The notes beneath the pieces are model-generated. The model was not told the origin of the DNA. It saw nothing but the letters and a program-made list of their open reading frames with translations, and searched no databases. A stretch of DNA of 64,000 nt from NCBI GenBank assembly GCA_041675505.1, contig JBAYTR010000013.1:1-64000 (forward strand), written 5' to 3'. Positions 1 through 9,403 of the stretch are shown here, piece by piece. Position 1 is the stretch's first letter. Each line of letters begins with the position of its first letter. The translations under genes were made by a program, and so were the position numbers. Source of the stretch: JAGPCK01 sp041675505. Lineage in GTDB: Bacteria > Bacteroidota > Bacteroidia > UKL13-3.

Positions 1-3000
1 AAGGTATTCACATCAACACTGCCTGTTCTGTTGTAGGTTACTGTTTTCCAGTAGTTCTCATTTACATTGATAACCAATTTATCATCTAATGGTAAACCTA
101 CGGAGTGAATGTGGTTAGTAGTGGTGGTGGCTCTGCTGATAACCGGTGCAATACGGTCAACTACATGCACGGTTCTTACTTTACGGTCACTGAACCCGAA
201 TGGATCCTGAACATCATACGTAATAGTATATGTTCCAACACTATCTTCATTTACATCATTATCTACTACAACCAGTGCTGTAATGTTACCGGCAAAGTTA
301 TCGGTAGCTGTAAAGCCCGGCTCGATATAAGAAGTACCTACATCTGTAGTATCAGGGTTTTTACCCGAAAGTGTAATTACCGGAGGAGTCATGTCTACTC
401 GTACACATACTACGCGGCACTTGGTGGCAGCAACGTTGCCATAAAGGTCAGTTACATCGTAACATACTTTAAAGAAGCCTACAATGGAACTATCCACAGT
501 ACTGCTTTTGATGAGTTTTGAGGTAATGTTACCTTCCAAATCATCTGTGGCAGTAGCTCCGGCATCGCTATAACCGCTCATTCTTTCAATACATACAGTG
601 TCGGCTCCAACTAAGGTAATCACAGGAGCTACATTGTTGTTAACTACTGTAATGCGGTAATCTTCGTATTCTCCGGCAAAGCCTGCACATGGCGTTAAGT
701 AGGTGCTGTTAATGGATGCTCCTAATCTGAGTACGGTGCTGCCTATAATGGCGTTACTTGGTATGGTGATGTTAAAGCTCTTGGACGTACCGCTGAAGTT
801 TATTTCACTCAGTACTAATTCTGAGGTCTCATTAAATATACCGTCTAAGTTGTAATCTATCCAACCTTTCCATGATACATTGTTATTGTTGGATGGACGG
901 TTCAGCGTAATGCTGTAAGTATTGCCTCTGTATACAGGGGTAGCTCCGAAAGAACTGTCGTAGAAATTAGCAAATTCAACGGCTCCGCAAATGGTGCTGT
1001 TGTCTATGTTACCCATTTGTACGCGTGAGAACCCGATATCTGAAGTAGGGCCATTGGCTGTTGCCGGTGGGCAATAAGAACGAATACGGATATAGCAGTT
1101 CTTAGCTACGCTGTCTGAACCGGAGATGTTGGACACCTTCATTTGTACACGGATACAACCGGCTCCTGATAATCTGATTTTAGGGTTTTGTGAAAACTTA
1201 GTGTAACCTGCTATATAAGATACGGTGTTGGGGGTAAATGACCATTCCCAATCGGATGAACCGAGTGAAAGGTCGGTAAGTGTAATGGTATCATTAGCCG
1301 TTACGGTAAACTTATCTGCTATAAAGTTGATAGCGGTTGGTTTAGAGGTAACCGGTAAAATAACGATGTTCTTATATACAGTATCATAACCCTGACAGTT
1401 GTATGCCATAAGCATGGTCGTAAATGTAAGCGGGGTGCTGCCGAAGTTAACCAAACGAACACCTTTAGGGTTAGCTACAGTAGAATCTAAGGCAGAGTTA
1501 CCGTCTACGTCCCAGATAAATTTAGCATCAACTCCTGTGGTAGTGTTGTTGAAGCTAATAGGGTAACCGGAATAGAACGTATCTACACCCAAACCATTGG
1601 CCTGACTCAGATTAAAGGAAGCGCTGGGTTTACCGTAAGTAGCCGGGGTGCTTGACCAGCGGGCAACAAAGCCTGAGTCAACTCCACTTGCGTTAGTAAT
1701 CATGTAAATAAACATCTTACCGCTGTTGGCGGTTAAGCTAGGGAAGGTTCCGTTGGCATTGGAACCGTAAGCACCCAAACGGGGTGAGTTTTGGTTAGGA
1801 CCGTTATGGACAAATATACTGTCTCCCGCTCCTGCTGAAAGTTTTATCTGGTCAAATGTTAAAGTTATGCTGGATGCGCAAGGATCTATCAGGTAACCTT
1901 TACAGTTGTTCAACGTTCTGTTGTTACCGTAACTGTTCGTAGCCGTTCCTTCATCCATGATAAAGCCGGCCGGCTGGGTAGAAATGGTGTCGTTACACAG
2001 GTTATCTGCAGGTAATACCGTAATGTAATCTGTCTTACAAGTAGTATGAGAACCTATAGCGTTACTGGCACGTAAGCAAACATCCCATACCCCTGAAAAG
2101 GCAAAAAAGGCCCTGCCAATTTGTTCAGTTGAATCTAAAAAAGGACTCATCGACAATTCCGCCTCATGATCCGGGCTACTCCATGCCAAAGCAGTCGGAC
2201 ATTCCGTTGACAAATCATAGAAATACTGCACATACGTAGCCTCCGGAACTATACGCGGGAAAGTATAAAAATCTGCTACTGGAACTACCGTAGGACCTGT
2301 AATATTTATGACCTTAGTCATCTCGTCAAAACCTAAACCGTTAGTCACTCGCAATTTAACCGAATAGCTTACTGAATCATTAAATCTTACTGTAGGACGA
2401 ATGCTGGAATCATTAGAACCAGCAAGGTAAGTAATGGTTGATGGGGTAAACGTCCATTTGTACTTAGGTGATGCACTGTTAGGCTGGCTGTTGTTTATTA
2501 TAGTAGTAGGTGTTAAATGACAGCCCGTAGTAGGTAAATAAAAATTAGCCACTGGGGGTGCTGGCGGTATTAAACTTACTAAGTCAAAGCCAAAGTAAAT
2601 CATATAAGCCCCGTTGCCGGTTGCGGCACCTGCATTGTAAGCAGTTGCAAAATTTCTCCATGAACCGGCTACAGTAGGCTGAACAAAACATGAGTATGAA
2701 CCTCCGCCTGAGGTTTGTTGGTTAATTTCTACTATTAACGGAACACCCGGTGTGTAAGGGAAGGCTGTTGTTAAATTAATTGCAAACCATTGACCAGCTA
2801 CACGAGTAACATTAAAATTTGTTGCGTTGAGAACCGTGGTTAAACCTGTTTCATAGGTATTGGTAAGAGATGAAATATTTTTTTGTCCCAACTTTACTTC
2901 AAAGTTAGAATACGGTTGTGTACCTGATGTGCCTGATGCAAAATAGATACGGTTAATACCCATTCCTGATGGAACAGTTCCAAACGTAGTGCCCGGATAC

Positions 3001-3164
3001 AGGTGCTGTCCTCTGCAAGCACCAGTGTAGTACATGGGAATTGTATTACCGCCTGGTGTTCCCGTCCAAGTTCCTGAAACATACGCAGGCGTTTGTGCAA
3101 ACACATCCGCAGACAAAAGACTTGAAAGTACTAAAACTAAAAACAAGTAAAAATTTCTCTTCAT
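1..3164 (-). CDS. giant secreted CUB/PKD/GEVED/Ig-like adhesin-type protein (3' end outside window)
   Basis: The reading frame is open from an ATG at 3164 to the left edge, so about 1054 residues are visible and the C-terminus is missing. An N-terminal Sec signal (MKRNFYLFLVLVLSSLL, ending near VFAQ) marks it as exported. Reading on: PKD-like segments near residues 200-320; a CUB-like stretch near 395-495 (AGAGDSIFVHNGPN); further PKD-like units near 510-690; a GEVED domain near 700-840 (WIDYNLDGIFNE); then at least two DUF5011/HYR-like Ig repeats (YIEPGFTATDNFAGNITA). Such mosaics in Bacteroidota are cell-surface or secreted proteins, usually with a C-terminal sorting domain, which would lie off the window. 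A role in adhesion or substrate binding is inference. Family assignment is fairly sure; function is not. Confidence 0.85.
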   Translation of the reverse strand, partial: MKRNFYLFLVLVLSSLLSADVFAQTPAYVSGTWTGTPGGNTIPMYYTGACRGQHLYPGTTFGTVPSGMGINRIYFASGTSGTQPYSNFEVKLGQKNISSLTNTYETGLTTVLNATNFNVTRVAGQWFAINLTTAFPYTPGVPLIVEINQQTSGGGSYSCFVQPTVAGSWRNFATAYNAGAATGNGAYMIYFGFDLVSLIPPAPPVANFYLPTTGCHLTPTTIINNSQPNSASPKYKWTFTPSTITYLAGSNDSSIRPTVRFNDSVSYSVKLRVTNGLGFDEMTKVINITGPTVVPVADFYTFPRIVPEATYVQYFYDLSTECPTALAWSSPDHEAELSMSPFLDSTEQIGRAFFAFSGVWDVCLRASNAIGSHTTCKTDYITVLPADNLCNDTISTQPAGFIMDEGTATNSYGNNRTLNNCKGYLIDPCASSITLTFDQIKLSAGAGDSIFVHNGPNQNSPRLGAYGSNANGTFPSLTANSGKMFIYMITNASGVDSGFVARWSSTPATYGKPSASFNLSQANGLGVDTFYSGYPISFNNTTTGVDAKFIWDVDGNSALDSTVANPKGVRLVNFGSTPLTFTTMLMAYNCQGYDTVYKNIVILPVTSKPTAINFIADKFTVTANDTITLTDLSLGSSDWEWSFTPNTVSYIAGYTKFSQNPKIRLSGAGCIRVQMKVSNISGSDSVAKNCYIRIRSYCPPATANGPTSDIGFSRVQMGNIDNSTICGAVEFANFYDSSFGATPVYRGNTYSITLNRPSNNNNVSWKGWIDYNLDGIFNETSELVLSEINFSGTSKSFNITIPSNAIIGSTVLRLGASINSTYLTPCAGFAGEYEDYRITVVNNNVAPVITLVGADTVCIERMSGYSDAGATATDDLEGNITSKLIKSSTVDSSIVGFFKVCYDVTDLYGNVAATKCRVVCVRVDMTPPVITLSGKNPDTTDVGTSYIEPGFTATDNFAGNITALVVVDNDVNEDSVGTYTITYDVQDPFGFSDRKVRTVHVVDRIAPVISRATTTTNHIHSVGLPLDDKLVINVNENYWKTVTYNRTGSVDVNT

Positions 3165-3193
3165 AAGACGGCTTTTTAAACAATTTTAGATTT

Positions 3194-3223
3194 CGAATAT
3201 ATGTATTTTTTGCTCACTCCAAA
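3194..3223 (-). promoter_or_regulatory. Bacteroidota-type promoter of the adhesin-like gene
   Basis: On the minus strand a TTTG (3223-3220) is followed after 18 nt by TATATTCG (3201-3194), close to the -33 TTTG / -7 TAnnTTTG pattern of the phylum. It lies 30 nt upstream of the ATG at 3164. The -7 box deviates at one position (TTCG for TTTG). Confidence 0.4.
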
Positions 3224-3300
3224 AAAAATAGTGACTATTTTTAATAGAAAGTTGATAATGACTTAACTCCAGTTTACCATTGGCGTGCATAACTTTACTG

Positions 3301-4404
3301 CTATTTAAAGGGTGAACTATGTGCTTCATTAACTATAAACTCCTCATCATTAAGGGTATTCAGGAAATTAACCAGGTCTTGAATATCTGCTGCGTTTAAA
3401 CCTAAAGGTTTACCATTGTGCTTTTTAATGTCGGGGTCAAGATTTGGTGAAGAAAACTTCACCCCTGTATTGTAATGTTGAATCACTTCCTCCAAAGTAT
3501 TAAAACGACCATCGTGCATGTAAGGTGCCGTATACTTGAGGTTGCGAAGAGAGGGTATTTTAAATTTTCCGATGTCTGTTGAAAGACCTGTAACTATTGC
3601 ATAACCTGAATCAGGTTGCAAGTCAATTCCGTTATTACTCATTTGTTTTGTGGTGCTCTGAAACAATACTGAACCCGGACTTCCGTGGCAATGAAAACAA
3701 TCACCACCAGGAGGTAATGAAGGGTTTTCTATCTGCTTAAAAGCCTCCGTTTCAAAAATCTGTTTCCCTCGAAGTTCAGAAGCTGTTAAACCAAAAATAT
3801 TTTTATCAAATTTTGAGCCTTTGGAAATTAATGTACGTTCAAACTGAGCGATGGCTTTTCCAACCAGTTCCGGGGTAATTTCATCCGTCATAAAGGCCAT
3901 TTTAAAGAGAGCTGGATACTGCGGATGATTCTTTAATTCATTCAACAGGTTAGGCCAGTTTTCGTGCATCTCTGTAACATCTGTAATGGGCTTCAGCGCC
4001 TGATCCTCTAAGCTTACTGCCCGTCCGTCCCAAAAGAATTTTGTACTCCACAACAAATTAAATAACGGCATTGAATTGCGCTTACCCATAGTGCCGTCAA
4101 TTCCTTTACTGAAACGGTTGGTACTGTCGACAAATGAATAGCTAATGTTATGACAAGAGGAACAGGATTGTTTGTTATTACCGGAAAGAAGCGGATCATA
4201 AAACAACCTTCTGCCTAATTCAATTCCTTCTTTAGTTAATTGGTTGTTTGATGGAATTGTGAATGCCGGCCAACCATTAGGAAGAGTAATAGCAACGGGC
4301 GTGGGTATATAGAAGTTATTGTCCGGTTCCGGCTCTTTATCCTTGCACGAATAAAAGACCACAAACAGAAATAAGACAATCTTAATACGGTAGAACTGTT
4401 TCAT
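3301..4404 (-). CDS. di-heme cytochrome c peroxidase family lipoprotein
   Basis: The protein (367 residues from the chosen ATG) has two c-type heme motifs, CSSCH near residue 81 and CFHCH near residue 236, in the arrangement of bacterial CcpA/MauG-type peroxidases. The family reduces H2O2 (or modifies protein substrates) with electrons from periplasmic donors. The N-terminus is a lipoprotein signal ending in FVVFYSC, so it is probably anchored on the periplasmic face of a membrane. An in-frame ATG nine codons upstream exists, but MKQFYRIKIVLF gives a normal signal sequence, so I prefer 4404. C-terminal heme-domain motif SLRNLKYTAPYMHDGRF is typical. It stands alone between two unrelated units. 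Peroxidase versus MauG-like activity cannot be separated by eye. Confidence 0.88.
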   Translation of the reverse strand: MKQFYRIKIVLFLFVVFYSCKDKEPEPDNNFYIPTPVAITLPNGWPAFTIPSNNQLTKEGIELGRRLFYDPLLSGNNKQSCSSCHNISYSFVDSTNRFSKGIDGTMGKRNSMPLFNLLWSTKFFWDGRAVSLEDQALKPITDVTEMHENWPNLLNELKNHPQYPALFKMAFMTDEITPELVGKAIAQFERTLISKGSKFDKNIFGLTASELRGKQIFETEAFKQIENPSLPPGGDCFHCHGSPGSVLFQSTTKQMSNNGIDLQPDSGYAIVTGLSTDIGKFKIPSLRNLKYTAPYMHDGRFNTLEEVIQHYNTGVKFSSPNLDPDIKKHNGKPLGLNAADIQDLVNFLNTLNDEEFIVNEAHSSPFK

Positions 4405-4525
4405 TCGGTAATACTTAAATTTGTTACCCAATATACTACATACCCATTAAACCACAAAAATTTGTGATTCGTAAAAACATAGATACCCTATTTTTGCATA
4501 TGGTTGCACCTCAATAATTAAATTT

Positions 4526-5017
4526 ATGCCCTCATTTGACATTACCAACAAAATTGATTTCCAGAAGCTTGACAACTCTATAAACGTTGCTCAAAAAGAA
4601 ATTGGCACACGCTTCGACTTTAAAGACACACAATCTACTATTGAGCTGGACCAGAAGAGTAAGGTGATTACACTGCATACGGCAAGTGAATTAAAGATGG
4701 ATGGCATAGTTGATGTACTGCTTTCCCGCATGATTAAGCAAGGAGTAGAGCCCAAATCTGTTGACCTTACCGGAGAGACCGAAACAAGCGGCAAAATGTA
4801 TAAAAAGAAATTGCCCGTTAAAGACGGAATTGATAAAGAGCAGGCAAAAAAAATTGTGAAATTGATTAAAGATTCAGGCCTGAAAGTGCAGGCTGCGATT
4901 ATGGACGATATGATACGCGTAACGGGCAAAAAAATTGATGACCTGCAAGCAGTAATGACAACTGTAAGAAGTGCATCGCTAGAGGTGCCGGTACAATTTG
5001 GCAACATGAAATCATAA
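4526..5017 (+). CDS. yajQ: YajQ family nucleotide-binding protein (UPF0234)
   Basis: The 163-residue length, the start MPSFDITNKIDFQKLDN and the end VPVQFGNMKS are diagnostic of the YajQ family. Members are small two-domain cytoplasmic proteins; some bind cyclic di-GMP and act as co-regulators, others have been linked to nucleic-acid or nucleotide binding. The gene is monocistronic, faces mdh, and is closed by a strong hairpin terminator. A TATTTTTG (4489-4496), 29 nt before the start codon, could be the -7 box, though the nearest TTTG is 24 nt further up, which is long. No second messenger enzyme for c-di-GMP is seen nearby, so binding is family knowledge only. Confidence 0.92.
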   Translation: MPSFDITNKIDFQKLDNSINVAQKEIGTRFDFKDTQSTIELDQKSKVITLHTASELKMDGIVDVLLSRMIKQGVEPKSVDLTGETETSGKMYKKKLPVKDGIDKEQAKKIVKLIKDSGLKVQAAIMDDMIRVTGKKIDDLQAVMTTVRSASLEVPVQFGNMKS

Positions 5018-5021
5018 CAAC

Positions 5022-5048
5022 AAAAAAGCCTCCCGAGGGAGGCTTTTT
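5022..5048. terminator. bidirectional intrinsic terminator between yajQ and mdh
   Basis: A-tract, a 7-bp stem GCCTCCC / GGGAGGC (5028-5043) and a T-tract (5044-5048). Because both flanks carry A/T runs it can serve both converging genes. Confidence 0.9.
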
Positions 5049-5066
5049 ATAGCTCTATTAAAAATC

Positions 5067-6008
5067 TTAAATCACATTAGTTTCACTCAGTACAGCATTC
5101 ATACTTCTAACGGCATCTGCACTCTTTGCAAAAGCAGCTTGTTCATCGCTGTTCAGGTTATAATCCACAATGGTTTCCCATCCGTTTTTACCAATTGTTA
5201 CCGGAACACCCAAGCAAATATCTTTCTGACCGTATTCACCATCTAGGTATACGCAACAAGGCATAACACGTTTCTGATCACGCACAATACTTTCTACCAG
5301 TAAAGCACTGGCCGCACCCGGAGCGTACCAGGCAGAAGTGCCCAGCAACTTGGTAAGTGTTGCACCACCCACCATAGTAGCATCGCTTATTTCTTTCAGC
5401 TTATCTGCACTTAATGATGATGACACAGGAACTCCGTTAAGTGTGGCTAAACGTGTAAGCGGAATCATAGTAGTATCACCGTGTCCGCCAATTACTGTTC
5501 CGTGAATGTCAGCAGTAGGTTGGTTTAATGCTAAACCAAGGTAGCCTTTAAAGCGGGCGCTGTCCAGCAGTCCACCCATTCCAATAATTCTGTTCTTTGG
5601 CAAACCCGATGCTTTAAGCGCCAGGTAAGTCATGGTATCCATAGGGTTTGACACCACTACTATAATTGCATTGGGTGAATGCTTCAATACATTTTCAGTA
5701 ACCGTTTTTACAATATTGGCATTTGTACCGATTAACTCCTCACGAGTCATACCCGGTTTACGCGGAATACCTGAAGTAATAACCACCACATCAGAACCGG
5801 CTGTTTTACTGTAATCATTGGTTGTACCTGACACACGGGTTTTCATGCCCAACAAAGAAGTAGTTTGGTAAATATCCAGTGCTTTACCTTCAGCGAAACC
5901 TTCCTTTACATCCAACAACACTACTTCATCAGCCAACTCGCGGTAAGCGATTACATCAGCCGTTGTTGCTCCTACAGCTCCGGCTCCAATTACAGAAACT
6001 TTTGTCAT
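5067..6008 (-). CDS. mdh: malate dehydrogenase (NAD-dependent, LDH-like type)
   Basis: Malate to oxaloacetate oxidation in the TCA cycle, cytoplasmic. The Rossmann motif GAGAVG is at residues 8-13, an Asp for NAD(H) binding at about 33. The substrate loop IPRKPGMTR (81-89) carries the two arginines expected for a dicarboxylate substrate, rather than the Gln of lactate dehydrogenases. Asp149, Arg152 and the catalytic His176 in GGHGDT complete the active site. Length (313) is normal for this bacterial group. The gene follows scoB in the same direction with a gap of 71 nt, in which TAATTTCG may be a weak -7 box, so it may have its own promoter. Confidence 0.96.
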   Translation of the reverse strand: MTKVSVIGAGAVGATTADVIAYRELADEVVLLDVKEGFAEGKALDIYQTTSLLGMKTRVSGTTNDYSKTAGSDVVVITSGIPRKPGMTREELIGTNANIVKTVTENVLKHSPNAIIVVVSNPMDTMTYLALKASGLPKNRIIGMGGLLDSARFKGYLGLALNQPTADIHGTVIGGHGDTTMIPLTRLATLNGVPVSSSLSADKLKEISDATMVGGATLTKLLGTSAWYAPGAASALLVESIVRDQKRVMPCCVYLDGEYGQKDICLGVPVTIGKNGWETIVDYNLNSDEQAAFAKSADAVRSMNAVLSETNVI

Positions 6009-6079
6009 ATTGTTTTACGTTATTTATTATTTAAAAATTGATGCGAAATTAAAAATTCTACCTGCGATTAAAACATGAT

Positions 6080-6736
6080 TTAATTCAGGTTCATTTCAGG
6101 TATCTCTCCGTCTACAACCAAGCGACCCTCCGTTCTTTGCTGAATATATTCTACCGATACACCGGGTGCTCTTTCCAATAGTTTAAAGCCATTTGGAGTA
6201 ACGTCAAAAACACCCAAATCGCTTACTACTTTCTTCACACATTTTAAACCGGTAATGGGCAATGAACATTGTTTAAGCAGTTTCGAGTTGCCTTGTTTAT
6301 CCGTATGTTGCATGGCTACAATAATATTTTTTGCCGAGGCCACTAAATCCATTGCACCTCCCATACCTTTCACCATTTTACCCGGAATTTTCCAATTGGC
6401 AATATCTCCGTTATCGGCAACTTCCATGGCTCCCAGAACAGTCAAATCCACCTTGCCGGCACGTATCATTCCGAAGCTCATGGCTGAGTCGAAAAATGAT
6501 GATCCGTTTACCGTTGTGATGGTTTGTTTACCTGCATTAATCAAATCAGGATCTACCTCATCGGCAAAGGGAAAAGGCCCCATGCCCAGCAAACCGTTTT
6601 CTGATTGCAGCACCACTTCTATTCCCTTAGGAATATAATTGGCCACCAGTGTTGGAATGCCTATACCCAGATTAACATAATACCCGTCTTGTAGTTCGCG
6701 GGCTATACGTTTGGCTATACCATATTTATCGAGCAT
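6080..6736 (-). CDS. scoB: 3-oxoacid CoA-transferase subunit B
   Basis: Beta subunit of a succinyl-CoA:3-ketoacid (or acetate:acetoacetate) CoA-transferase, which moves CoA between succinate/acetate and acetoacetate in ketone-body or amino-acid breakdown. The catalytic glutamate lies in SENG at residues 45-48, and the GMGGAMDL glycine-rich loop is present. 218 residues is normal. The alpha subunit is not adjacent: a lipid-kinase-like gene on the opposite strand lies between (6833-7747). The start codon lies about 97 nt from the divergent lipid kinase start. Exact acyl specificity cannot be told from the sequence. Confidence 0.92.
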   Translation of the reverse strand: MLDKYGIAKRIARELQDGYYVNLGIGIPTLVANYIPKGIEVVLQSENGLLGMGPFPFADEVDPDLINAGKQTITTVNGSSFFDSAMSFGMIRAGKVDLTVLGAMEVADNGDIANWKIPGKMVKGMGGAMDLVASAKNIIVAMQHTDKQGNSKLLKQCSLPITGLKCVKKVVSDLGVFDVTPNGFKLLERAPGVSVEYIQQRTEGRLVVDGEIPEMNLN

Positions 6737-6832
6737 GCTCTTGTAATCAATTGAATCGCAAATATGCTATTTCCATTCTTTAAAAGCACCATTTATTTCA
6801 GGAAAGAAACAAATTTTGATACGAATGATTTT

Positions 6833-7747
6833 ATGCGCAATTTACGGCCCATGCAGCCAACAGTTCTATTGATTGTAAACCCTTACTCCGGAAAGAAAAA
6901 CGGAGGCAAACAAAGTGCATACATAACCCGTGAACTGGAAACCAAAGGCTTCCGGTCTGAAATATTCCTGAGCCCATCTATTGCTTCCTTGCAGCATTTT
7001 GTTCAGCATACTAACATGAACAATTACCATAGCATTGGCATAGTAGGCGGAGACGGCACCATGCATGAATTTCTCAACGCTGTTTTTAGCACAACACACC
7101 ATCTCACCACACCCGTGGCATTGTTCCCGTGCGGTACAGGAAATGCGTTTAATTTTGATATAGGGTGCAGTTCTGTTGATGAAACCATACGGTGCATTCT
7201 GAATAATAAAATCAGCGCAATTGATGTTGCTGAAGTAAAATACGCTGAGCAAACGTTGTGGTCGTTTAACATTATCGGTTGCGGACTGGTTGCAGACATT
7301 AATGCTATGGCTGAACGTATGCGCTGGCTGGGAAGCAGCCGATACACCATTGCCTCACTGATACAGTTGTTGAGAAACAGAACAATGCAGGCTGAAATAA
7401 TCACTGAAGAAACAACCATTACCGGGCGCATTTCCTTTGTGTTAGCCTGCAATACACGTTACACCGGCAAAGGCATGATGATGGCCCCACGGGCACAATT
7501 ACATGACGGCAAGTTTGATGTGTTGGTGGTAAAAGCCAGTTCACGACTTACACTCCTGAAGTTGTTTCCGAAAATATTTAAGGGTGGGCACATGGGCAGC
7601 GATATTCTGCACTACATACAATCACCTACACTGAGTGTAAAATGTTTTGAAACTACTGAAATGACTAATATTGATGGTGAAATGAAAGGACAAGCTCCTT
7701 TCTCCTTTCGCGTTCATAAGAATAAAGTGAGGGTATATACGAACTAG
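6833..7747 (+). CDS. diacylglycerol/lipid kinase family protein (DAGK catalytic domain)
   Basis: A YegS/DgkB-type lipid kinase: N-terminal VNPYSGKKNGGK nucleotide loop, GGDGTMHEFLNAV and PCGTGNAFNFD (substrate and ATP-binding), and the C-terminal beta-sandwich ending in TNIDGEMKGQAPFSFRV. The family phosphorylates diacylglycerol, sphingosine-like bases or related lipids at the membrane; the lipid here is unknown. The frame extends upstream to 6764, but MRNLRPMQPTVLLIVNP begins a normal family N-terminus, so 6833 or the next ATG at 6851 is likely. It sits between the two CoA-transferase subunit genes on the opposite strand, and its TAG shares bases with the scoA stop codon (7744-7747). Confidence 0.87.
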   Translation: MRNLRPMQPTVLLIVNPYSGKKNGGKQSAYITRELETKGFRSEIFLSPSIASLQHFVQHTNMNNYHSIGIVGGDGTMHEFLNAVFSTTHHLTTPVALFPCGTGNAFNFDIGCSSVDETIRCILNNKISAIDVAEVKYAEQTLWSFNIIGCGLVADINAMAERMRWLGSSRYTIASLIQLLRNRTMQAEIITEETTITGRISFVLACNTRYTGKGMMMAPRAQLHDGKFDVLVVKASSRLTLLKLFPKIFKGGHMGSDILHYIQSPTLSVKCFETTEMTNIDGEMKGQAPFSFRVHKNKVRVYTN

Positions 7748-8448
7748 TTGTCGCTTATGCGAGTAGTGAGTTGCTCAATCCGCTTTTCATAATCTACTCC
7801 CTGAAAAATACGGTGCACATAAATGCCGGGAGTATGTATTTCATTCGGATCTAATTCACCGGCAGGAACCAATTCTTCCACCTCGGCAATGGTAATCTTT
7901 CCGGCCATAGCCATAAGTGGATTAAAATTACGCGCAGTAGCCTTAAACACCAGGTTACCGTGCGCATCACCTTTCCAGGCTTTCACAATGGCATAATCGG
8001 CATCAAAAGCGTGTTCCATCAAATATGTTTTGCCGTTGAATTCACGCGTCTCCTTCCCTATGGCCACCTCAGTACCAACGCCTGCGGGTGTATATATGGC
8101 GGGCATACCATAACCTGCTGCCATGCAACGTGTAGCCAAAGTTCCCTGCGGAATAAGTTCCACCTCCAACTCACCTGAGAGCAACTGCCGTTCGAATTCC
8201 GCATTTTCTCCCACGTAAGACGAAATCATTTTTTTCACCTGTTTTTTTTGCAACATCAGGCCGATACCGAAATCATCAACACCGGCATTATTTGAAATGC
8301 AGGTAAGTTGTTTCACTCCTTTTTTCACCAGTGCATTAATGCAGTTTTCGGGTATACCACAAAGGCCAAAACCACCCAACATCAATACTGCCCCATCCTG
8401 AATATCTTTTATGGCCTCCTCGGCATTGGCTACAATCTTTTTCATCAT
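7744..8448 (-). CDS. scoA: 3-oxoacid CoA-transferase subunit A
   Basis: Alpha subunit of the CoA-transferase whose beta subunit is encoded at 6080-6736. Recognised by GGFGLCGIP at residues 25-33, the LTCISNNAGVDDFGIG motif and the typical 234-residue length. It is the last gene of a long leftward operon and overlaps the clpS stop region by one base, so translation is probably coupled. It converges on the lipid kinase gene, overlapping it by four bases. The two CoA-transferase subunits must be made from separate transcripts unless readthrough crosses the antisense gene. Confidence 0.93.
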   Translation of the reverse strand: MMKKIVANAEEAIKDIQDGAVLMLGGFGLCGIPENCINALVKKGVKQLTCISNNAGVDDFGIGLMLQKKQVKKMISSYVGENAEFERQLLSGELEVELIPQGTLATRCMAAGYGMPAIYTPAGVGTEVAIGKETREFNGKTYLMEHAFDADYAIVKAWKGDAHGNLVFKATARNFNPLMAMAGKITIAEVEELVPAGELDPNEIHTPGIYVHRIFQGVDYEKRIEQLTTRISDN

Positions 8449-8738
8449 TAGTCCTTTTTAAATTCTACGGTGGCACTTAGTCCTCTGTCAGTTAAAGCTG
8501 TTTTCATAGGAACCAACTTATCGTACTCGCCTGATTTAACGGTTGCTTTACCGGTATAGTGTACCAGCAACGCACATTGCTCTGCCTGCAAAGTATCATG
8601 CTTGCATACGTTAACCAGACATTCGATTACAAAATCAAAAGTATTTACATCATCATTGTGCAATACCAAAAAAGCACCGGTTGCTGTTGTTACAACATCC
8701 AGTACGCTTTCTTCCGTTTGTTCTGAATGATTAATCAT
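8448..8738 (-). CDS. clpS: ATP-dependent Clp protease adaptor ClpS
   Basis: A 96-residue N-recognin that delivers proteins with destabilising N-terminal residues to ClpAP/ClpCP. Visible hallmarks are LHNDDVNTFDFV (binding-pocket Asn-Asp), the QAEQCALLVHYTGKATVKSG core helix and strand, and the flexible charged N-terminal tail used to engage the Clp ATPase. It overlaps the end of plsY by four bases and the start of scoA by one, within the same operon. Confidence 0.93.
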   Translation of the reverse strand: MINHSEQTEESVLDVVTTATGAFLVLHNDDVNTFDFVIECLVNVCKHDTLQAEQCALLVHYTGKATVKSGEYDKLVPMKTALTDRGLSATVEFKKD

Positions 8739-9403
8739 TTCTGTCTCCCTTTTATCTTAAACAGCCTTGTTTTATTTTCATTGCCATGAAACAACCGCAC
8801 AATATTTTTTCGGTGAGTTATTAATACCACTGAGGCAAATCCTATGCAAAATAAAATAAAATTCGGTTGTTGTGTAAACTTACTGTTTCTGAAAAGCAAA
8901 TATACATATACCGGAGACAAACAAGCAGCCAGCATAGATGCCATAGACACATACTGTGTAATGGCCACCACTACTATAAAAGTGAGAATAAGTAACAGAG
9001 CCAACTCATAATCTACGGCAAGCACAACCCCTATCATGGTGGCTATTCCTTTTCCCCCTTTAAAGTGGGCAAATACAGGATAAATATGCCCCGCTGCCGC
9101 ACAGGCTCCGAACAACAACTGAAAAGTGATATACATTTCCCGCTGTGTATAATCTGTATTTGAAAGTTGATTTTGAAGCATCATCAGGTTGGCTGCTGAA
9201 AATCCTTTCATAAAGTCAACAATAAGAACAAAGAGTCCGGCTTTCTTTCCTAATGTTCGAAGTGTATTAGTTGCCCCGGCATTTCCACTCCCCTGCGAAC
9301 GGATATCGATGCCGAAATATGCTTTACCAAACCACACAGCAGTGGGAATAGAGCCCAACAGATAGGAAATTACACAAAAAGCAATAACCGTTAAACTATC
9401 CAT
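8735..9403 (-). CDS. plsY: glycerol-3-phosphate acyltransferase PlsY
   Basis: Integral membrane enzyme that transfers an acyl group from acyl-phosphate to glycerol-3-phosphate, the first step of phospholipid synthesis. Conserved loops are GSGNAGATN (residues 38-46), HFKGGKG (113-119) and the opening LGSIPTAVWFGK. Several hydrophobic segments match the family topology. 222 residues is normal. It starts directly after the stop of the 1486-residue gene and overlaps clpS by four bases. Confidence 0.94.
   Translation of the reverse strand: MDSLTVIAFCVISYLLGSIPTAVWFGKAYFGIDIRSQGSGNAGATNTLRTLGKKAGLFVLIVDFMKGFSAANLMMLQNQLSNTDYTQREMYITFQLLFGACAAAGHIYPVFAHFKGGKGIATMIGVVLAVDYELALLLILTFIVVVAITQYVSMASMLAACLSPVYVYLLFRNSKFTQQPNFILFCIGFASVVLITHRKNIVRLFHGNENKTRLFKIKGRQK

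Noticed and set aside
4591..5007. 138-codon ORF antisense to yajQ.
   Set aside because: Lies wholly inside a recognised gene and has no domain.
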